Positions 27,958-36,981 of a stretch of DNA of 64,000 bases are shown here, piece after piece. A model generated the notes under the pieces. It did no database searches and was not told the DNA's origin. It saw only the letters and a program-made list of their open reading frames with translations. The stretch lies in assembly GCA_002841315.1 (NCBI GenBank), contig PHEW01000004.1, forward strand, positions 186,001-250,000, written 5' to 3'. This stretch comes from Actinobacteria bacterium HGW-Actinobacteria-4. GTDB lineage: Bacteria > Actinomycetota > Actinomycetes > Actinomycetales > Demequinaceae. Position numbers and translations under genes: made by a program. The number at the start of each line of letters is the position of its first letter. Within the stretch, counting starts at the first letter, position 1.

Positions 27958-29616
27958 TCACTTGACGACTCGCAGGAGTTCGGCCACCGAAGTGTTCCCG
28001 TCGAGCACCTTGGACCACCCGTCCATGAGCAAAGATTCCATGCCAAGTTGGTGCGCCTGGCGCGCGATCTCGACGGAGGACGCGCGCGCAACGGCGAGAC
28101 GCTCGATTTCTTCGGTACACGGCATGATCTCGTGAAGCGCGATGCGACCTCGGTACCCCGTCTGGGAGCACGCTGAGCAGCCGTCGGCGCGAAACAGCCG
28201 CGGGCGGGGTTGACCTTCCGGCCAGTCAAACCGCGCCAGTTCCGCTGCCGTGGGCTCATACTCCTCTTTGCACTTACTGCACAGGCGCCGCGCTAGGCGC
28301 TGTGCCACCACGCAGTCGATGGCGGATCCCACCAGGAACGGCTCAATATCCATCTCGATCAAGCGCGTGATGGCGGAGGGTGCGTCGTTGGTGTGGAGTG
28401 TCGACAGCACCAGGTGGCCCGTGAGTGCGGCCTCGATAGCGATCTGAGCGGTTTCTTGGTCGCGAATCTCTCCGACCAGCACCACGTCGGGGTCAGCACG
28501 CAAAATCGAGCGCAGTGCCGCAGCGAACGTGAGCCCAGCCTTGACGTTCACCTGCACCTGGTTGATGCCAGGTACGCGGTACTCGACCGGGTCCTCAACG
28601 GTGATGACGTTGATCTCGGGCTTGGACACCTGATTGAGGGTCGCGTAGAGCGTGGTGGACTTTCCAGAACCCGTGGGCCCGGTCACCAAGATCATTCCGT
28701 ATGGCTTGGTGAAGGACCGCTCGTAGATTTCGTAGTTACGTGGCCGGATGCCCAGGTCCTCAAGGTCCATCGCGGCAGTGGTGTTGTCGAGCACACGCAT
28801 GACGACCTTCTCGCCCCACACCGTGGGAAGCGTCGCCACGCGAAGGTCGATCTTGCGGCCCTGGTGGGTGACCGACAGTCGACCGTCCTGAGGCTTGCGG
28901 CGTTCAGCGATGTCGATGTCGGACATGATCTTGATGCGCGAGATCACGGCGTTTTGTACGTTCTTGTTGGCCTTCTGCATGACCTTGAGCACGCCATCGA
29001 TTCGGTACCGGATGCGTACATCCTTCTCGTTGGGCTCAATGTGGATGTCAGAGGCGCGGTCTTGAATGGCTTGTGTGATGAGCAGGTTCACAAACCGCAC
29101 AATGGGGGCGTCGTCCTCAAGCACGTCGCCCACGCTGTCGAGATCTACCTCTTCGGCGTCATCCAACGTTCCTTGGAGGTCCTCGAGTTCACTGTCCGCG
29201 CGGCAGTACCGGTCAATGGCTGTGAGGACGTCGTCGTGAGCCGCTACCACTGGGACCACTTGCATGCCGGTCATAGCGCGGAAGTCGTCGAGCGCCATGA
29301 CATTACCGGGGTTCGACATCGCGACCTTGAGCACGCCGTCCGCCATCGCGATGGGTAGCGCAGTGTGGCGCCTACACACGGCGGCAGACACACTCGCCAC
29401 CGCGCTCTGCTCCACGGGGAAGTCGCCGAGTTCTACGAACTCCATGCCCACTTGGCTCGCGAGGGCGCGCACCAACTGGCCTTCAGAGATGAGTCCAAGC
29501 TCCACGAGCGTGCGGCCCAACGACTGACCGCGCTGCTGTTGTGCATCGATGGCGTCCAGCAGTTGCTCTTCGGTGAGCATGCCTTCTTCCAGCAGAATCG
29601 AACCTAGTTGCCTCAC
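27958..29616 (-). CDS. pilB: PilB pilus extension ATPase
   Basis: PilB (552 aa) drives pilus assembly. It has an N-terminal MshEN/GspE-N type domain (LGSILLEEGMLTEEQLLDAI), then the ATPase: IHIEPNEKDVRIRYRIDG, Walker A TGPTGSGKSTT, Asp box ITVEDPVEY, Walker B DVVLVGEIRDQET and the His box STLHTNDA. A zinc cysteine tetrad, CSKC and CSAC, lies near residues 460-495. GTG at 29616 has a strong GGAGGAG. It opens the pilus cluster 78 nt after aroE, so the cluster promoter is either in that gap or shared with aroE. Confidence 0.96.
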   Translation of the reverse strand: MRQLGSILLEEGMLTEEQLLDAIDAQQQRGQSLGRTLVELGLISEGQLVRALASQVGMEFVELGDFPVEQSAVASVSAAVCRRHTALPIAMADGVLKVAMSNPGNVMALDDFRAMTGMQVVPVVAAHDDVLTAIDRYCRADSELEDLQGTLDDAEEVDLDSVGDVLEDDAPIVRFVNLLITQAIQDRASDIHIEPNEKDVRIRYRIDGVLKVMQKANKNVQNAVISRIKIMSDIDIAERRKPQDGRLSVTHQGRKIDLRVATLPTVWGEKVVMRVLDNTTAAMDLEDLGIRPRNYEIYERSFTKPYGMILVTGPTGSGKSTTLYATLNQVSKPEINVITVEDPVEYRVPGINQVQVNVKAGLTFAAALRSILRADPDVVLVGEIRDQETAQIAIEAALTGHLVLSTLHTNDAPSAITRLIEMDIEPFLVGSAIDCVVAQRLARRLCSKCKEEYEPTAAELARFDWPEGQPRPRLFRADGCSACSQTGYRGRIALHEIMPCTEEIERLAVARASSVEIARQAHQLGMESLLMDGWSKVLDGNTSVAELLRVVK

Positions 29617-29694
29617 GAGAACTCCTCCACCACAACCGCACCATTGGCTACGTGGTGAAACTATCATCGGCACCGGCTTGAGGACACGCTCGTG

Positions 29695-30534
29695 TTACTT
29701 AGTTAACTCCGCCCTCAGCGCATCATCCATGGGGCCCAGCGGTGCCTCCCGGCCCGTCATGAGCCGCACCTGCTCCCCCGCCTGGTGGAGCAGCATCCGT
29801 TCGCCGCCCACGCGGGTACCGCCACGTTCCGCCCACAGGCCACCCAATGGTGTGATCAATGGGTCGTAGATCGCGTCGAGCAGAACCGCGCCCGCGGCGA
29901 CATCGGTGAGCGTCTGCGCTACCGCGGCCCCGGCATCGGCCGGAATGGTGGACACTACGGCGTCCGCGTGAGCCAAGAACTGCCCGGCGTCGGCAAGCGA
30001 CACGAACCGCGGCTCCACCCCCATCTTGGTCGCGGCACGCATGAGCGCTCCGGCCCTGGCTCGGTCGCGCACTGCCACCACGGGTGCCTTCGCGCCCAGG
30101 TGTCCTAAGGCGGCAAGGGCCGATGTCGCGGTCGCCCCGCCGCCAAGCACCACGGCATTGGTGGTCGCCTCGCAACCGCCTTCGCGTAGCGCAGCGGTGA
30201 TGCCGTAGACGTCGGTGTTGCCTCCCACGAGGTTGTGCCGGGATCCCACTGGTTGCACCAGCACCGTGTTGACGGCGCCCACCAGCTTGGCCATGGGTTC
30301 CACGAAGTCCATCAACGGAACCGCGGTGACCTTGAGTGGCATCGTCAGACTCAGCCCCGCCCACTGCGGCGTCAGTTCACGCAGAAACTCGGCGAGTCCG
30401 TCCTGTTCGACATCGTGGGCGTCATACTCCCAGTCGAGGCCCAACGCCACATAGGCGGCGCGGTGAAGCACCGGCGACAGCGAGTGGCTGATGGGGTGAC
30501 CCAGCACGCCCGCCCGTCGCGCGGGACTTGTCAA
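29695..30534 (-). CDS. aroE: Shikimate dehydrogenase
   Basis: AroE (279 aa) reduces 3-dehydroshikimate with NADPH. The substrate site shows LGHPISHSLSPVLH (residues 11-24) and GLSLTMPLK, where the catalytic lysine is present. The nucleotide-binding loop is VLGGGATATSALAAL. The start is a TTG at 30534, 4 nt after the mltG stop. Together with aroC-aroK-aroB-aroQ it completes most of the shikimate set, but the pilus cluster separates it from the others. Confidence 0.94.
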   Translation of the reverse strand: MTSPARRAGVLGHPISHSLSPVLHRAAYVALGLDWEYDAHDVEQDGLAEFLRELTPQWAGLSLTMPLKVTAVPLMDFVEPMAKLVGAVNTVLVQPVGSRHNLVGGNTDVYGITAALREGGCEATTNAVVLGGGATATSALAALGHLGAKAPVVAVRDRARAGALMRAATKMGVEPRFVSLADAGQFLAHADAVVSTIPADAGAAVAQTLTDVAAGAVLLDAIYDPLITPLGGLWAERGGTRVGGERMLLHQAGEQVRLMTGREAPLGPMDDALRAELTK

Positions 30535-30538
30535 CGAC

Positions 30539-31660
30539 CTACGCCTCGTTCTCGGCGTACCACGCCTGCAGGATCTTGACGTTCTTCTGGTGATCGAGGA
30601 AGTTCTCGGCGTATGCCGTCTCTCCCGTCCAGAGGTTCACGGTCACAAAGAACGTGAAGTTGTGCTCGGCGGGGTCAATGGCAGCCTCGATCGACGCCGC
30701 ACCTGGGCCCGCGATCGGTCCCGGCGGCAGTCCCGTGTTCCGGTACGTGTTGTATGGGCTGTCAATCGCGCGCTCATCGGACGACGTAAAGACGCCTTCA
30801 GATGGTGACAGGTACTTGACGGTGGAGTCGAACTCCAGCTGCTGATCGATGGCCAAACGGTTGTAGATGACGCCCGCGATCATGGGGCGGTCCTCGTTGA
30901 GCTTGGCTTCCTTCTCCACCAGCGACGCGATGGTCAGAATGCGGTGACGATCCGCAGGGGCGACGCCTCGCTGATCAAGGACCCGGATGGTGGTCGCCAC
31001 CATCTCGGCCAGAATGTCGGTGGGGTGGGTCCCGGGGTTGAACTCGTAGCGCGCAGGGAACAGCCACCCCTCAAGGTTGCCGTTGGCCTCCGGCGGCAAT
31101 CCCAGGGCGTCGGTGTCCGCTGCCGCGGCCTGGACTTCTTCAAAAGTGTAGTCAGTGAGGTCCGCGATTTTTTGGTAGTAGACGCTCAGCACGTTGCCTT
31201 CCGGAATCGTGAAGGTCAACAGGTCACGGTTACCCGGGTCAAGGAGAGCGAGCAGGGCGTACTCCGCCTTCATCTCGCGCTGCATGAAGTAGTAACCAGG
31301 CACGATGCGCGCGGAGTCGGGGTTGTTCCGTGCCTCGATAATGAAGGCTTGCGGGGAGGCGATTACGCCTGCCTCGAACAGCGTCTGGGCGATGTCCGCA
31401 CCGGAGTCGCCTGGGTTCACCACGACTTGGACGGCACCTTGGCCAGCACCTGGGTAGTCGGCAATCACGCTGGTCTCACCAGCTTGGAACGACTTCACCA
31501 TGCTCCATGCCACTGAGCCGCCTACAGCGAAGAACACCAACCCTATGGCGGTGGCGATCGCGGTGCGCTTGCGGCGCGCAATGCGTCGCTGATTGCGCTG
31601 CAGACGCCTCATATCAAGCGACGTCGTGGTGATGGTCTCTTCGAACAACTCAGTCATCAT
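30539..31660 (-). CDS. mltG: Endolytic murein transglycosylase (YceG/MltG family)
   Basis: MltG (373 aa) cuts nascent glycan strands at the membrane. It has a basic cytoplasmic N-terminus (about 35 aa), one membrane helix (AIATAIGLVFFAVGGSVAW), a LysM-like module and the YceG catalytic domain with IASLVEKEAKLNEDRPMIAG, whose glutamate is the catalytic residue. Length is normal. The gene overlaps ruvX by 11 nt. The ruvX-mltG-aroE order is common in actinobacteria. Confidence 0.95.
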   Translation of the reverse strand: MMTELFEETITTTSLDMRRLQRNQRRIARRKRTAIATAIGLVFFAVGGSVAWSMVKSFQAGETSVIADYPGAGQGAVQVVVNPGDSGADIAQTLFEAGVIASPQAFIIEARNNPDSARIVPGYYFMQREMKAEYALLALLDPGNRDLLTFTIPEGNVLSVYYQKIADLTDYTFEEVQAAAADTDALGLPPEANGNLEGWLFPARYEFNPGTHPTDILAEMVATTIRVLDQRGVAPADRHRILTIASLVEKEAKLNEDRPMIAGVIYNRLAIDQQLEFDSTVKYLSPSEGVFTSSDERAIDSPYNTYRNTGLPPGPIAGPGAASIEAAIDPAEHNFTFFVTVNLWTGETAYAENFLDHQKNVKILQAWYAENEA

Positions 31661-32117
31661 TCCCCTTGCGCGCGACCTCTAGAGTCACTGTACTCAGATT
31701 GCCGTGCCTGTCTACGTCTAGCGCACTCTCCAGAATAACCACTGCAGCGGCCTGGTCAATAACCGAGCGCTGTTGCTTGGCAGAGCGTCCCGCGGCTCGC
31801 ATCGCTCCGGTGGCGGTGCTTGTCGAGAAGCGTTCGTCAACCAAACGAATAGCCGCGTCAGTGTGTTCCGCGAGCTCTTGCGCAAAGGCGCGGGCGTCAG
31901 CGGCCGATGCTCCCTCGCCTCCCGCGAGCGTCTTGGGTAGTCCCACAAAGACGCTGGTGGCACCGCGTTCTGCGACGATGGCCGCAACCTGAGCCACGGC
32001 ATCGGCGCCTCGCTGAACGGTGCCAGCGGGAAACGCCATGGTGCCGTCGGGGTCGCTCGCGGCGAGGCCCACGCGAACGGTGCCCACGTCCACCGCCATG
32101 CGAACGCCCTTATCCAC
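31650..32117 (-). CDS. ruvX: YqgF/RuvX Holliday junction resolvase-like protein
   Basis: The 155 aa product has the RNase H-like fold of YqgF: MAVDVGTVRVGLAASDPDG at the start, VGLPKTLAGGEG in the middle and DERFSTSTATGAMRAAG with the conserved Asp-Glu. Family members process 16S pre-rRNA; resolvase activity is reported for some. GTG at 32117 overlaps the alaS stop by 8 nt, and the end overlaps mltG. The conserved set alaS-ruvX-mltG-aroE supports the call. Confidence 0.95.
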   Translation of the reverse strand: MDKGVRMAVDVGTVRVGLAASDPDGTMAFPAGTVQRGADAVAQVAAIVAERGATSVFVGLPKTLAGGEGASAADARAFAQELAEHTDAAIRLVDERFSTSTATGAMRAAGRSAKQQRSVIDQAAAVVILESALDVDRHGNLSTVTLEVARKGNDD

Positions 32118-34776
32118 GAGTACGGATGGCTTCCGTCACCGCGCTCAGTGCGTCAGCAATCTTTGAGGCGTCCTGCCCGCCACCCTGCGCGAGGTCGGGC
32201 TTACCCCCGCCGCCCCCGCCCAAGACTGCCGACGCTACCTTCACGAGGTCGCCGGCCTTCAGTCCTGCGTCACGAGCGGTTTGGTTCGTGGCGACGCACA
32301 CCTGCGGGCGGCCGTCGATCGCGGTGGCGATGGCCACCACCACCGGGCTGGAGTCGCCCAAGCGTTCACGCAAGTCAGTTGCCAACGTCTTGATGTCGTC
32401 GGTGCTCTCCGCGATGTCGGCAACGTGGGCGATGACTCTCACCCCGCCAACATCGGTTGCCGCATCAACCAGTGCGCCGGCGGACCGCAACACGGCTTCG
32501 GTGCGGAATGCTGCCAACTTCTTCTCGGCATCGGCTACGCGCTCCAGGAGCTTCTCGATGCGCGGCACCACCTCGCCGGGCTGAACCTTGAGCGTTGAGG
32601 TCAGCGCGGACACGAGCGCGCGCTCGGCAGCCAAGTGGTGGAAGGCTTCGATTCCCACGAAGGCCTCAAGGCGCCGCGAACCAGAGCCCACCGAGCCCTC
32701 GGAGGTCAGCGCGACCATGCCCACTTGGCTCGAGTGGTCCACGTGGGTGCCGCCGCAGAGTTCGCGCGACCATGGGCCGCCAATCTCCACCACCCGCACC
32801 TCTTCGTCATAGGTTTCGCCAAACAGCGCAATCGCTCCCCACTGCTTGGCCTCGGGCAGCGTCATGTACTTCCATGACACGGGCATATCGCCGCGGATAG
32901 CGCGGTTGGTGACGTCCTCGACCTCGCTGCGGGCCTCGGCGCTGAGCGCCTGGGGCCACGAGAAGTCCAGGCGCAGGTAGCCGGGCTTGTTGTAGGAGCC
33001 GGACTGCAGCGCCTCGGGACCGAGGACTTCGCGCAGGGCCGCGTGAACCAAGTGAGTGCCGGAATGCGCCTGGCGCGCGCCCAGCCGCCACTCGGGGTCC
33101 ACCTGTGCGGAGACGTCGTCGCCCACCGCAATCTCGCCCTCGGTGACCTTGACGGTGTGAACAATGACGCCCTTGACTGGGCGCTGAACGTCCATGACGT
33201 CCAAGGTGGCGCCTGCAGTACGAATGATGCCGGCATCGGCCTCTTGCCCGCCCGATTCCGCGTAGAACGGCGTCTGCGGCAGCACCACTTCCACGGTGTC
33301 GCCCTGCTGGGCGCGCTCGACCGTCTTGCCGTCGACGATCAGCGCACGGACTTGGGACGCGGTCTGAAGCTCGCGATAGCCAGTGAACTCGGTGACGCCG
33401 GCCGCCTGCAGGCCTTGGTAGACCTTGATGTCCGCGTGGCCGCCCTTCTTGGACTTGGCGTCGGCGCGGGCGCGCTCCTTCTGCTCGAGCATGAGCGCAC
33501 GGAACCCGTCCTCATCCACGCTGATGCCCTGTTCCGAGGCCATTTCCAGCGTGAGGTCAATGGGGAACCCGTAGGTGTCGTGCAGCGCGAAGGCGTCTTC
33601 GGCGTCGAGAAGCTTGCCGCCGTCGGCCTTGGTCTTGGCCACGGCGGTGTCGAGGATGGTGGTGCCTGACGTGAGGGTGCGGCGGAATGCGTCCTCTTCG
33701 CCGTACGCGATTTGGGAAATGCGCTCAAAGTTGGTCTCGAGTTCCGGGTAGGACGCCTTCATCACGTTCATCGAGACCGGAAGCAGGTGAGGAAGCGCGA
33801 CATCCTCGACGCCCAGTAGGCGCATGGACCGGACGGAACGGCGCAGCAGGCGGCGCAACACGTAGCCGCGGCCCTCATTGCCTGGGGTGACGCCGTCACC
33901 CATGAGCATCAGCCCGGAACGCACGTGATCAGCGATCACACGCATGCGGACGTCGTCGTCGGTGTTAGCGCCGTACTTCTTGCCCGACATCGCCTCGGCG
34001 GCGTGGATGACCTCCACTACCTCGTCGATCTCGTACATGTTCTCGACGCCCTGCTTGAGCAGCGCAACGCGCTCCAGGCCCATGCCGGTGTCGATGTTCT
34101 TGTTCTTGAGTTCGCCCAGGATGGGGAAATCGTCCTTGCCGCCGCCTGCGCCGCGCTCGTACTGCATGAAGACCAGGTTCCAGATCTCCATGAAACGCGA
34201 TTCGTCAACCACGGGGCCGCCGGGCTGGCCGTACTCGGGGCCGCGGTCAATATAGATCTCGGAGCATGGGCCGGCGGGTCCGGGCTGACCCGTAGACCAG
34301 TAGTTGTCTGCCATGCCGCGGCGCTGGATGCGCTCCTCAGGCAGGCCAGCGATCTCTTTCCACAGCGCGGCGGCCTCGTCGTCGTCGTGGAACACGGTCA
34401 CCCACACCGAGTCTGGGTCAAAGCCGTACTTGCCGTCGTCCTCGGAACCGGTGACGAGGTCCCACGCGTACGTGACGGCACCCTCTTTGAAGTAGTCGCC
34501 AAACGAGAAGTTGCCGTTCATTTGGAAGAACGTGCCGTGGCGGGTGGTCTTGCCCACCTCCTCGATGTCAGAGGTGCGGATGCACTTCTGCACGGATGTG
34601 GCGCGCGGCCACGGAGGCGTCTGCTGGCCGGTCAGGTACGGGATGAAGGGAACCATGCCTGCCACAGTGAACAGTAGCGAGGGGTCCGGGGAGACCAACG
34701 ATGCCGACGGCACCACCTCGTGGCCTTGGGCCGCGAAGTAGTCCAACCAGCGCTTGCGGATCTCTGCGGTACGCAT
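32110..34776 (-). CDS. alaS: Alanyl-tRNA synthetase
   Basis: AlaRS (888 aa) charges tRNA-Ala. The class II catalytic domain opens RKRWLDYFAAQGHEVVPSASL. The editing domain has HSGTHLVHAALREVLG and the zinc-site CGGTHVDHSS. The C-terminal glycine-rich tail (LGGGGGGKPDLAQGGGQD) is the oligomerisation/C-Ala end. The ATG at 34776 has GAGGAG upstream. Length is as expected. It is separated from rpsD by a terminator-like hairpin. Confidence 0.98.
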   Translation of the reverse strand: MRTAEIRKRWLDYFAAQGHEVVPSASLVSPDPSLLFTVAGMVPFIPYLTGQQTPPWPRATSVQKCIRTSDIEEVGKTTRHGTFFQMNGNFSFGDYFKEGAVTYAWDLVTGSEDDGKYGFDPDSVWVTVFHDDDEAAALWKEIAGLPEERIQRRGMADNYWSTGQPGPAGPCSEIYIDRGPEYGQPGGPVVDESRFMEIWNLVFMQYERGAGGGKDDFPILGELKNKNIDTGMGLERVALLKQGVENMYEIDEVVEVIHAAEAMSGKKYGANTDDDVRMRVIADHVRSGLMLMGDGVTPGNEGRGYVLRRLLRRSVRSMRLLGVEDVALPHLLPVSMNVMKASYPELETNFERISQIAYGEEDAFRRTLTSGTTILDTAVAKTKADGGKLLDAEDAFALHDTYGFPIDLTLEMASEQGISVDEDGFRALMLEQKERARADAKSKKGGHADIKVYQGLQAAGVTEFTGYRELQTASQVRALIVDGKTVERAQQGDTVEVVLPQTPFYAESGGQEADAGIIRTAGATLDVMDVQRPVKGVIVHTVKVTEGEIAVGDDVSAQVDPEWRLGARQAHSGTHLVHAALREVLGPEALQSGSYNKPGYLRLDFSWPQALSAEARSEVEDVTNRAIRGDMPVSWKYMTLPEAKQWGAIALFGETYDEEVRVVEIGGPWSRELCGGTHVDHSSQVGMVALTSEGSVGSGSRRLEAFVGIEAFHHLAAERALVSALTSTLKVQPGEVVPRIEKLLERVADAEKKLAAFRTEAVLRSAGALVDAATDVGGVRVIAHVADIAESTDDIKTLATDLRERLGDSSPVVVAIATAIDGRPQVCVATNQTARDAGLKAGDLVKVASAVLGGGGGGKPDLAQGGGQDASKIADALSAVTEAIRTRG

Positions 34777-34796
34777 GATGCTCCTCGGTAGAAATG

Positions 34797-34830
34797 CCGC
34801 GACGCACTGCCATCAGACAGTGCGTCGCGG
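34797..34830 (-). terminator. Intrinsic terminator-like hairpin after rpsD
   Basis: CCGCGACGCACTG (34797-34809) and its exact complement (34818-34830) form a 13 bp stem with an eight-base loop, 38 nt after the rpsD stop and 20 nt before the alaS start. A short ATTTCT follows on the minus strand. It likely ends the rpsD message or lowers read-through into alaS. Confidence 0.7.
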
Positions 34831-34868
34831 GAAACTGCGGTGGTGCTGTGGGCTTTGGCCCAGTGGTG

Positions 34869-35495
34869 CTAGCGAGCGTAGTACTCGACGACGAGCTGAA
34901 CTTCGCAGGTCACGGGCACTTCTGCGCGCTTGGGGCGACGCACCAGTACTGCGGTGAGCTTCTCGAGCTTGACGTCCAGGTAATCCGGGACCTCGGGAAG
35001 CAGGTCGCGGTGGGCGCCTGCCGCTGCGGCCATGTAGGGCTCCATGGTGACAGCCTTGGGCTTGACCTGAATGGTCTGGCCGGGCTTCACGCGGAACGAC
35101 GGGCGGTCAACGATCTTGCCGTCCACCAGGATGTGGCGGTGCAGCACGGTCTGGCGGGCCTGCAAGATGGTGCGGGCAAAGCCGGAGCGCAGCACGAGCG
35201 CGTCAAGACGCATCTCGAGCAGCTCGACGAACGCCTCACCGGTCAGACCGGATTCCTTGCGAGCCTCCTCAAAGGTGCGGGTCATCTGCTTCTCGCGCAA
35301 GCCGTACTGGGCGCGCAAACGCTGCTTCTCGCGCAGACGGACCGCGTAGTCGCTTTCCTTGCGGCGCGCGGTGCGGCCGTGCTCGCCCGGAGGGTAGGGA
35401 CGCTTCTCGAAGTGCTTGACTGCCTTGGGGGTCAGCGCGAGACCCAGGGCACGGGACAGACGCACCTGACGGCGCGCTTTTTGTACTGAAGTCAA
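34869..35495 (-). CDS. rpsD: 30S ribosomal protein S4
   Basis: S4 (208 aa) nucleates 30S assembly. The block KHFEKRPYPPGEHGRTARRKESDYAVRLREKQRLRAQYG is split here by position only: the PYPPGEHGR motif is near residue 33. The S4 RNA-binding domain follows (EMRLDALVLRSGFA, RQTVLHRHILVDGKIVDRPS). There are no N-terminal zinc cysteines, so it is the C-minus form. The start is uncertain; TTG at 35495 has AAGGA 6-7 nt upstream, and a TTG at 35510 would add five residues. It lies alone between rarA and alaS, as in many actinobacteria. Confidence 0.94.
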   Translation of the reverse strand: MTSVQKARRQVRLSRALGLALTPKAVKHFEKRPYPPGEHGRTARRKESDYAVRLREKQRLRAQYGLREKQMTRTFEEARKESGLTGEAFVELLEMRLDALVLRSGFARTILQARQTVLHRHILVDGKIVDRPSFRVKPGQTIQVKPKAVTMEPYMAAAAGAHRDLLPEVPDYLDVKLEKLTAVLVRRPKRAEVPVTCEVQLVVEYYAR

Positions 35496-35547
35496 AGTAT
35501 TTCCTTGCAACTCGTGGCGCGCAGAGACGCACCTGACAATGAGAAGT

Positions 35548-35576
35548 TCGCGGTGACAGCAGCCAACCGACCGCGA
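35548..35576 (-). promoter_or_regulatory. Possible rpsD leader hairpin
   Basis: TCGCGGT at 35548-35554 and ACCGCGA at 35570-35576 form a 7 bp stem with a 15-base loop, about 53 nt before the rpsD start. S4 is autoregulated through leader RNA structures in several bacteria, but the fold here is not one I recognise. It is reported only as a candidate. Confidence 0.25.
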
Positions 35577-35609
35577 GGGCTACCCCAAAGGATACCAAAC
35601 AACGCCCGG

Positions 35610-36941
35610 CTACTCGTCCCTTCCCAGCATCTGGCGAATCCGGGCGAGTCGCTCACTCACCGCGCGTTCATTTCCGTGCTCCGTGGGCACGTAGTAGCGG
35701 CTGCCAGTGAGCGAGTCAGGGAGGTACTCCTGGGCAGCAACGCCGTGCGGGGCGTCATGCGAGTACTGGTATCCCTTTCCATGGCCGATGCGCTCCGCAC
35801 CTGAGTAGTGAGCGTCCCGCAGGTGCGTGGGCACCACCCCTGCCTTGCCCGCTTTGACGTCAGCAATCGCGGCGTCCATCGCGAGGTAGGAGCGGTTCGA
35901 TTTGGGCGCGGTCGCGAGGTACGTGGTTACCTCGCCCAGCACGATCCGGCCCTCCGGCATGCCGATGAAGCTCACCGCGTCCGCGCCGGCTTGGGCGATC
36001 ACGAGCGCTTGTGGGTCTGCCATCCCCACGTCCTCGGCGGCGAGGATGACCAGGCGGCGGGCGATGAACCGGGGGTCCTCCCCCGCCACGACCATCCGGG
36101 CCAAATAGTGCAGCGCGGCGTCGGGGTCTGAGCCGCGCACCGACTTAATGAACGCGCTGATGACGTCGTAGTGCTGGTCACCAGACTTGTCATACGCCAC
36201 GAGCGCGGCGTCCATGGTCTGCTCGGTGAGTTCGGTGGTCACCACTCCCCCGGCGCGCTGGGCGGCGTCGGCGACGGATTCCAGCAAGGTCAGCGCCTTG
36301 CGGGCGTCGGCGCCGGCCACCCGGATGATGTGGTCCCTCGCGCCGTCGTCGATCGCGACCGTGGCTGCCAGCCCACGCTCGTCGGTGAGGGCACGGTCGA
36401 TCAGCGCGCCGATGTCTGTGTCGCTCAGTGGCTTGAGCGTGAGGAGCAGCGAACGCGACAACAGCGGGCCCACCACGGAGAACGACGGGTTCTCGGTAGT
36501 CGCGCCTATCAAAGTCACCCAGCGGTTCTCGACTGCCGGGAGCAGCGAATCCTGCTGACTGCGCGTGAAGCGATGGATCTCGTCGATAAACAGCACCGTC
36601 TCGCGTTCGCCCGTGGCGATGCGGCGCTTGGAATCGGCAATGATGGCGCGCACGTCCTTGACGCCAGCCGTGACTGCTGAGAGCTCCACGAACCGGCGAC
36701 TGCCCGCAACGAGGTACGCCAGCGTCGTCTTGCCTGTCCCGGGCGGACCCCACATGATCACTGACGTGGCGGGAGCATCGTCCCCAATGAGGCGCTGCAA
36801 CGGCGAACCCGCGCCCAGCAGGTGCGACTGGCCCACGAGCTCACCAAGGGTGCTCGGGCGCATGCGGACCGCAAGGGGGGCATTGGCGGAGGCTTCGGGT
36901 ACGCCGCGACCGCTCTGCTGCACGGCGTCAAAAAGGTCCAC
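35610..36941 (-). CDS. rarA: Replication-associated recombination protein A (AAA+ ATPase)
   Basis: RarA/MgsA (443 aa) is a clamp-loader-like AAA+ protein acting at stalled forks. Walker A is [13 protein letters not shown] (near residue 67), and Walker B is [22 protein letters not shown]. The C-terminal tetramerisation part includes [19 protein letters not shown]. The start is GTG at 36941, 40 bp from the divergent MMPL gene, so the two share a compact promoter region. The stop lies 114 nt before rpsD. Confidence 0.95.
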   Translation of the reverse strand: MDLFDAVQQSGRGVPEASANAPLAVRMRPSTLGELVGQSHLLGAGSPLQRLIGDDAPATSVIMWGPPGTGKTTLAYLVAGSRRFVELSAVTAGVKDVRAIIADSKRRIATGERETVLFIDEIHRFTRSQQDSLLPAVENRWVTLIGATTENPSFSVVGPLLSRSLLLTLKPLSDTDIGALIDRALTDERGLAATVAIDDGARDHIIRVAGADARKALTLLESVADAAQRAGGVVTTELTEQTMDAALVAYDKSGDQHYDVISAFIKSVRGSDPDAALHYLARMVVAGEDPRFIARRLVILAAEDVGMADPQALVIAQAGADAVSFIGMPEGRIVLGEVTTYLATAPKSNRSYLAMDAAIADVKAGKAGVVPTHLRDAHYSGAERIGHGKGYQYSHDAPHGVAAQEYLPDSLTGSRYYVPTEHGNERAVSERLARIRQMLGRDE

Positions 36942-36981
36942 GTGTCCACTCTAGGCGGGTGGGCGCGCATACGATGGTTCC

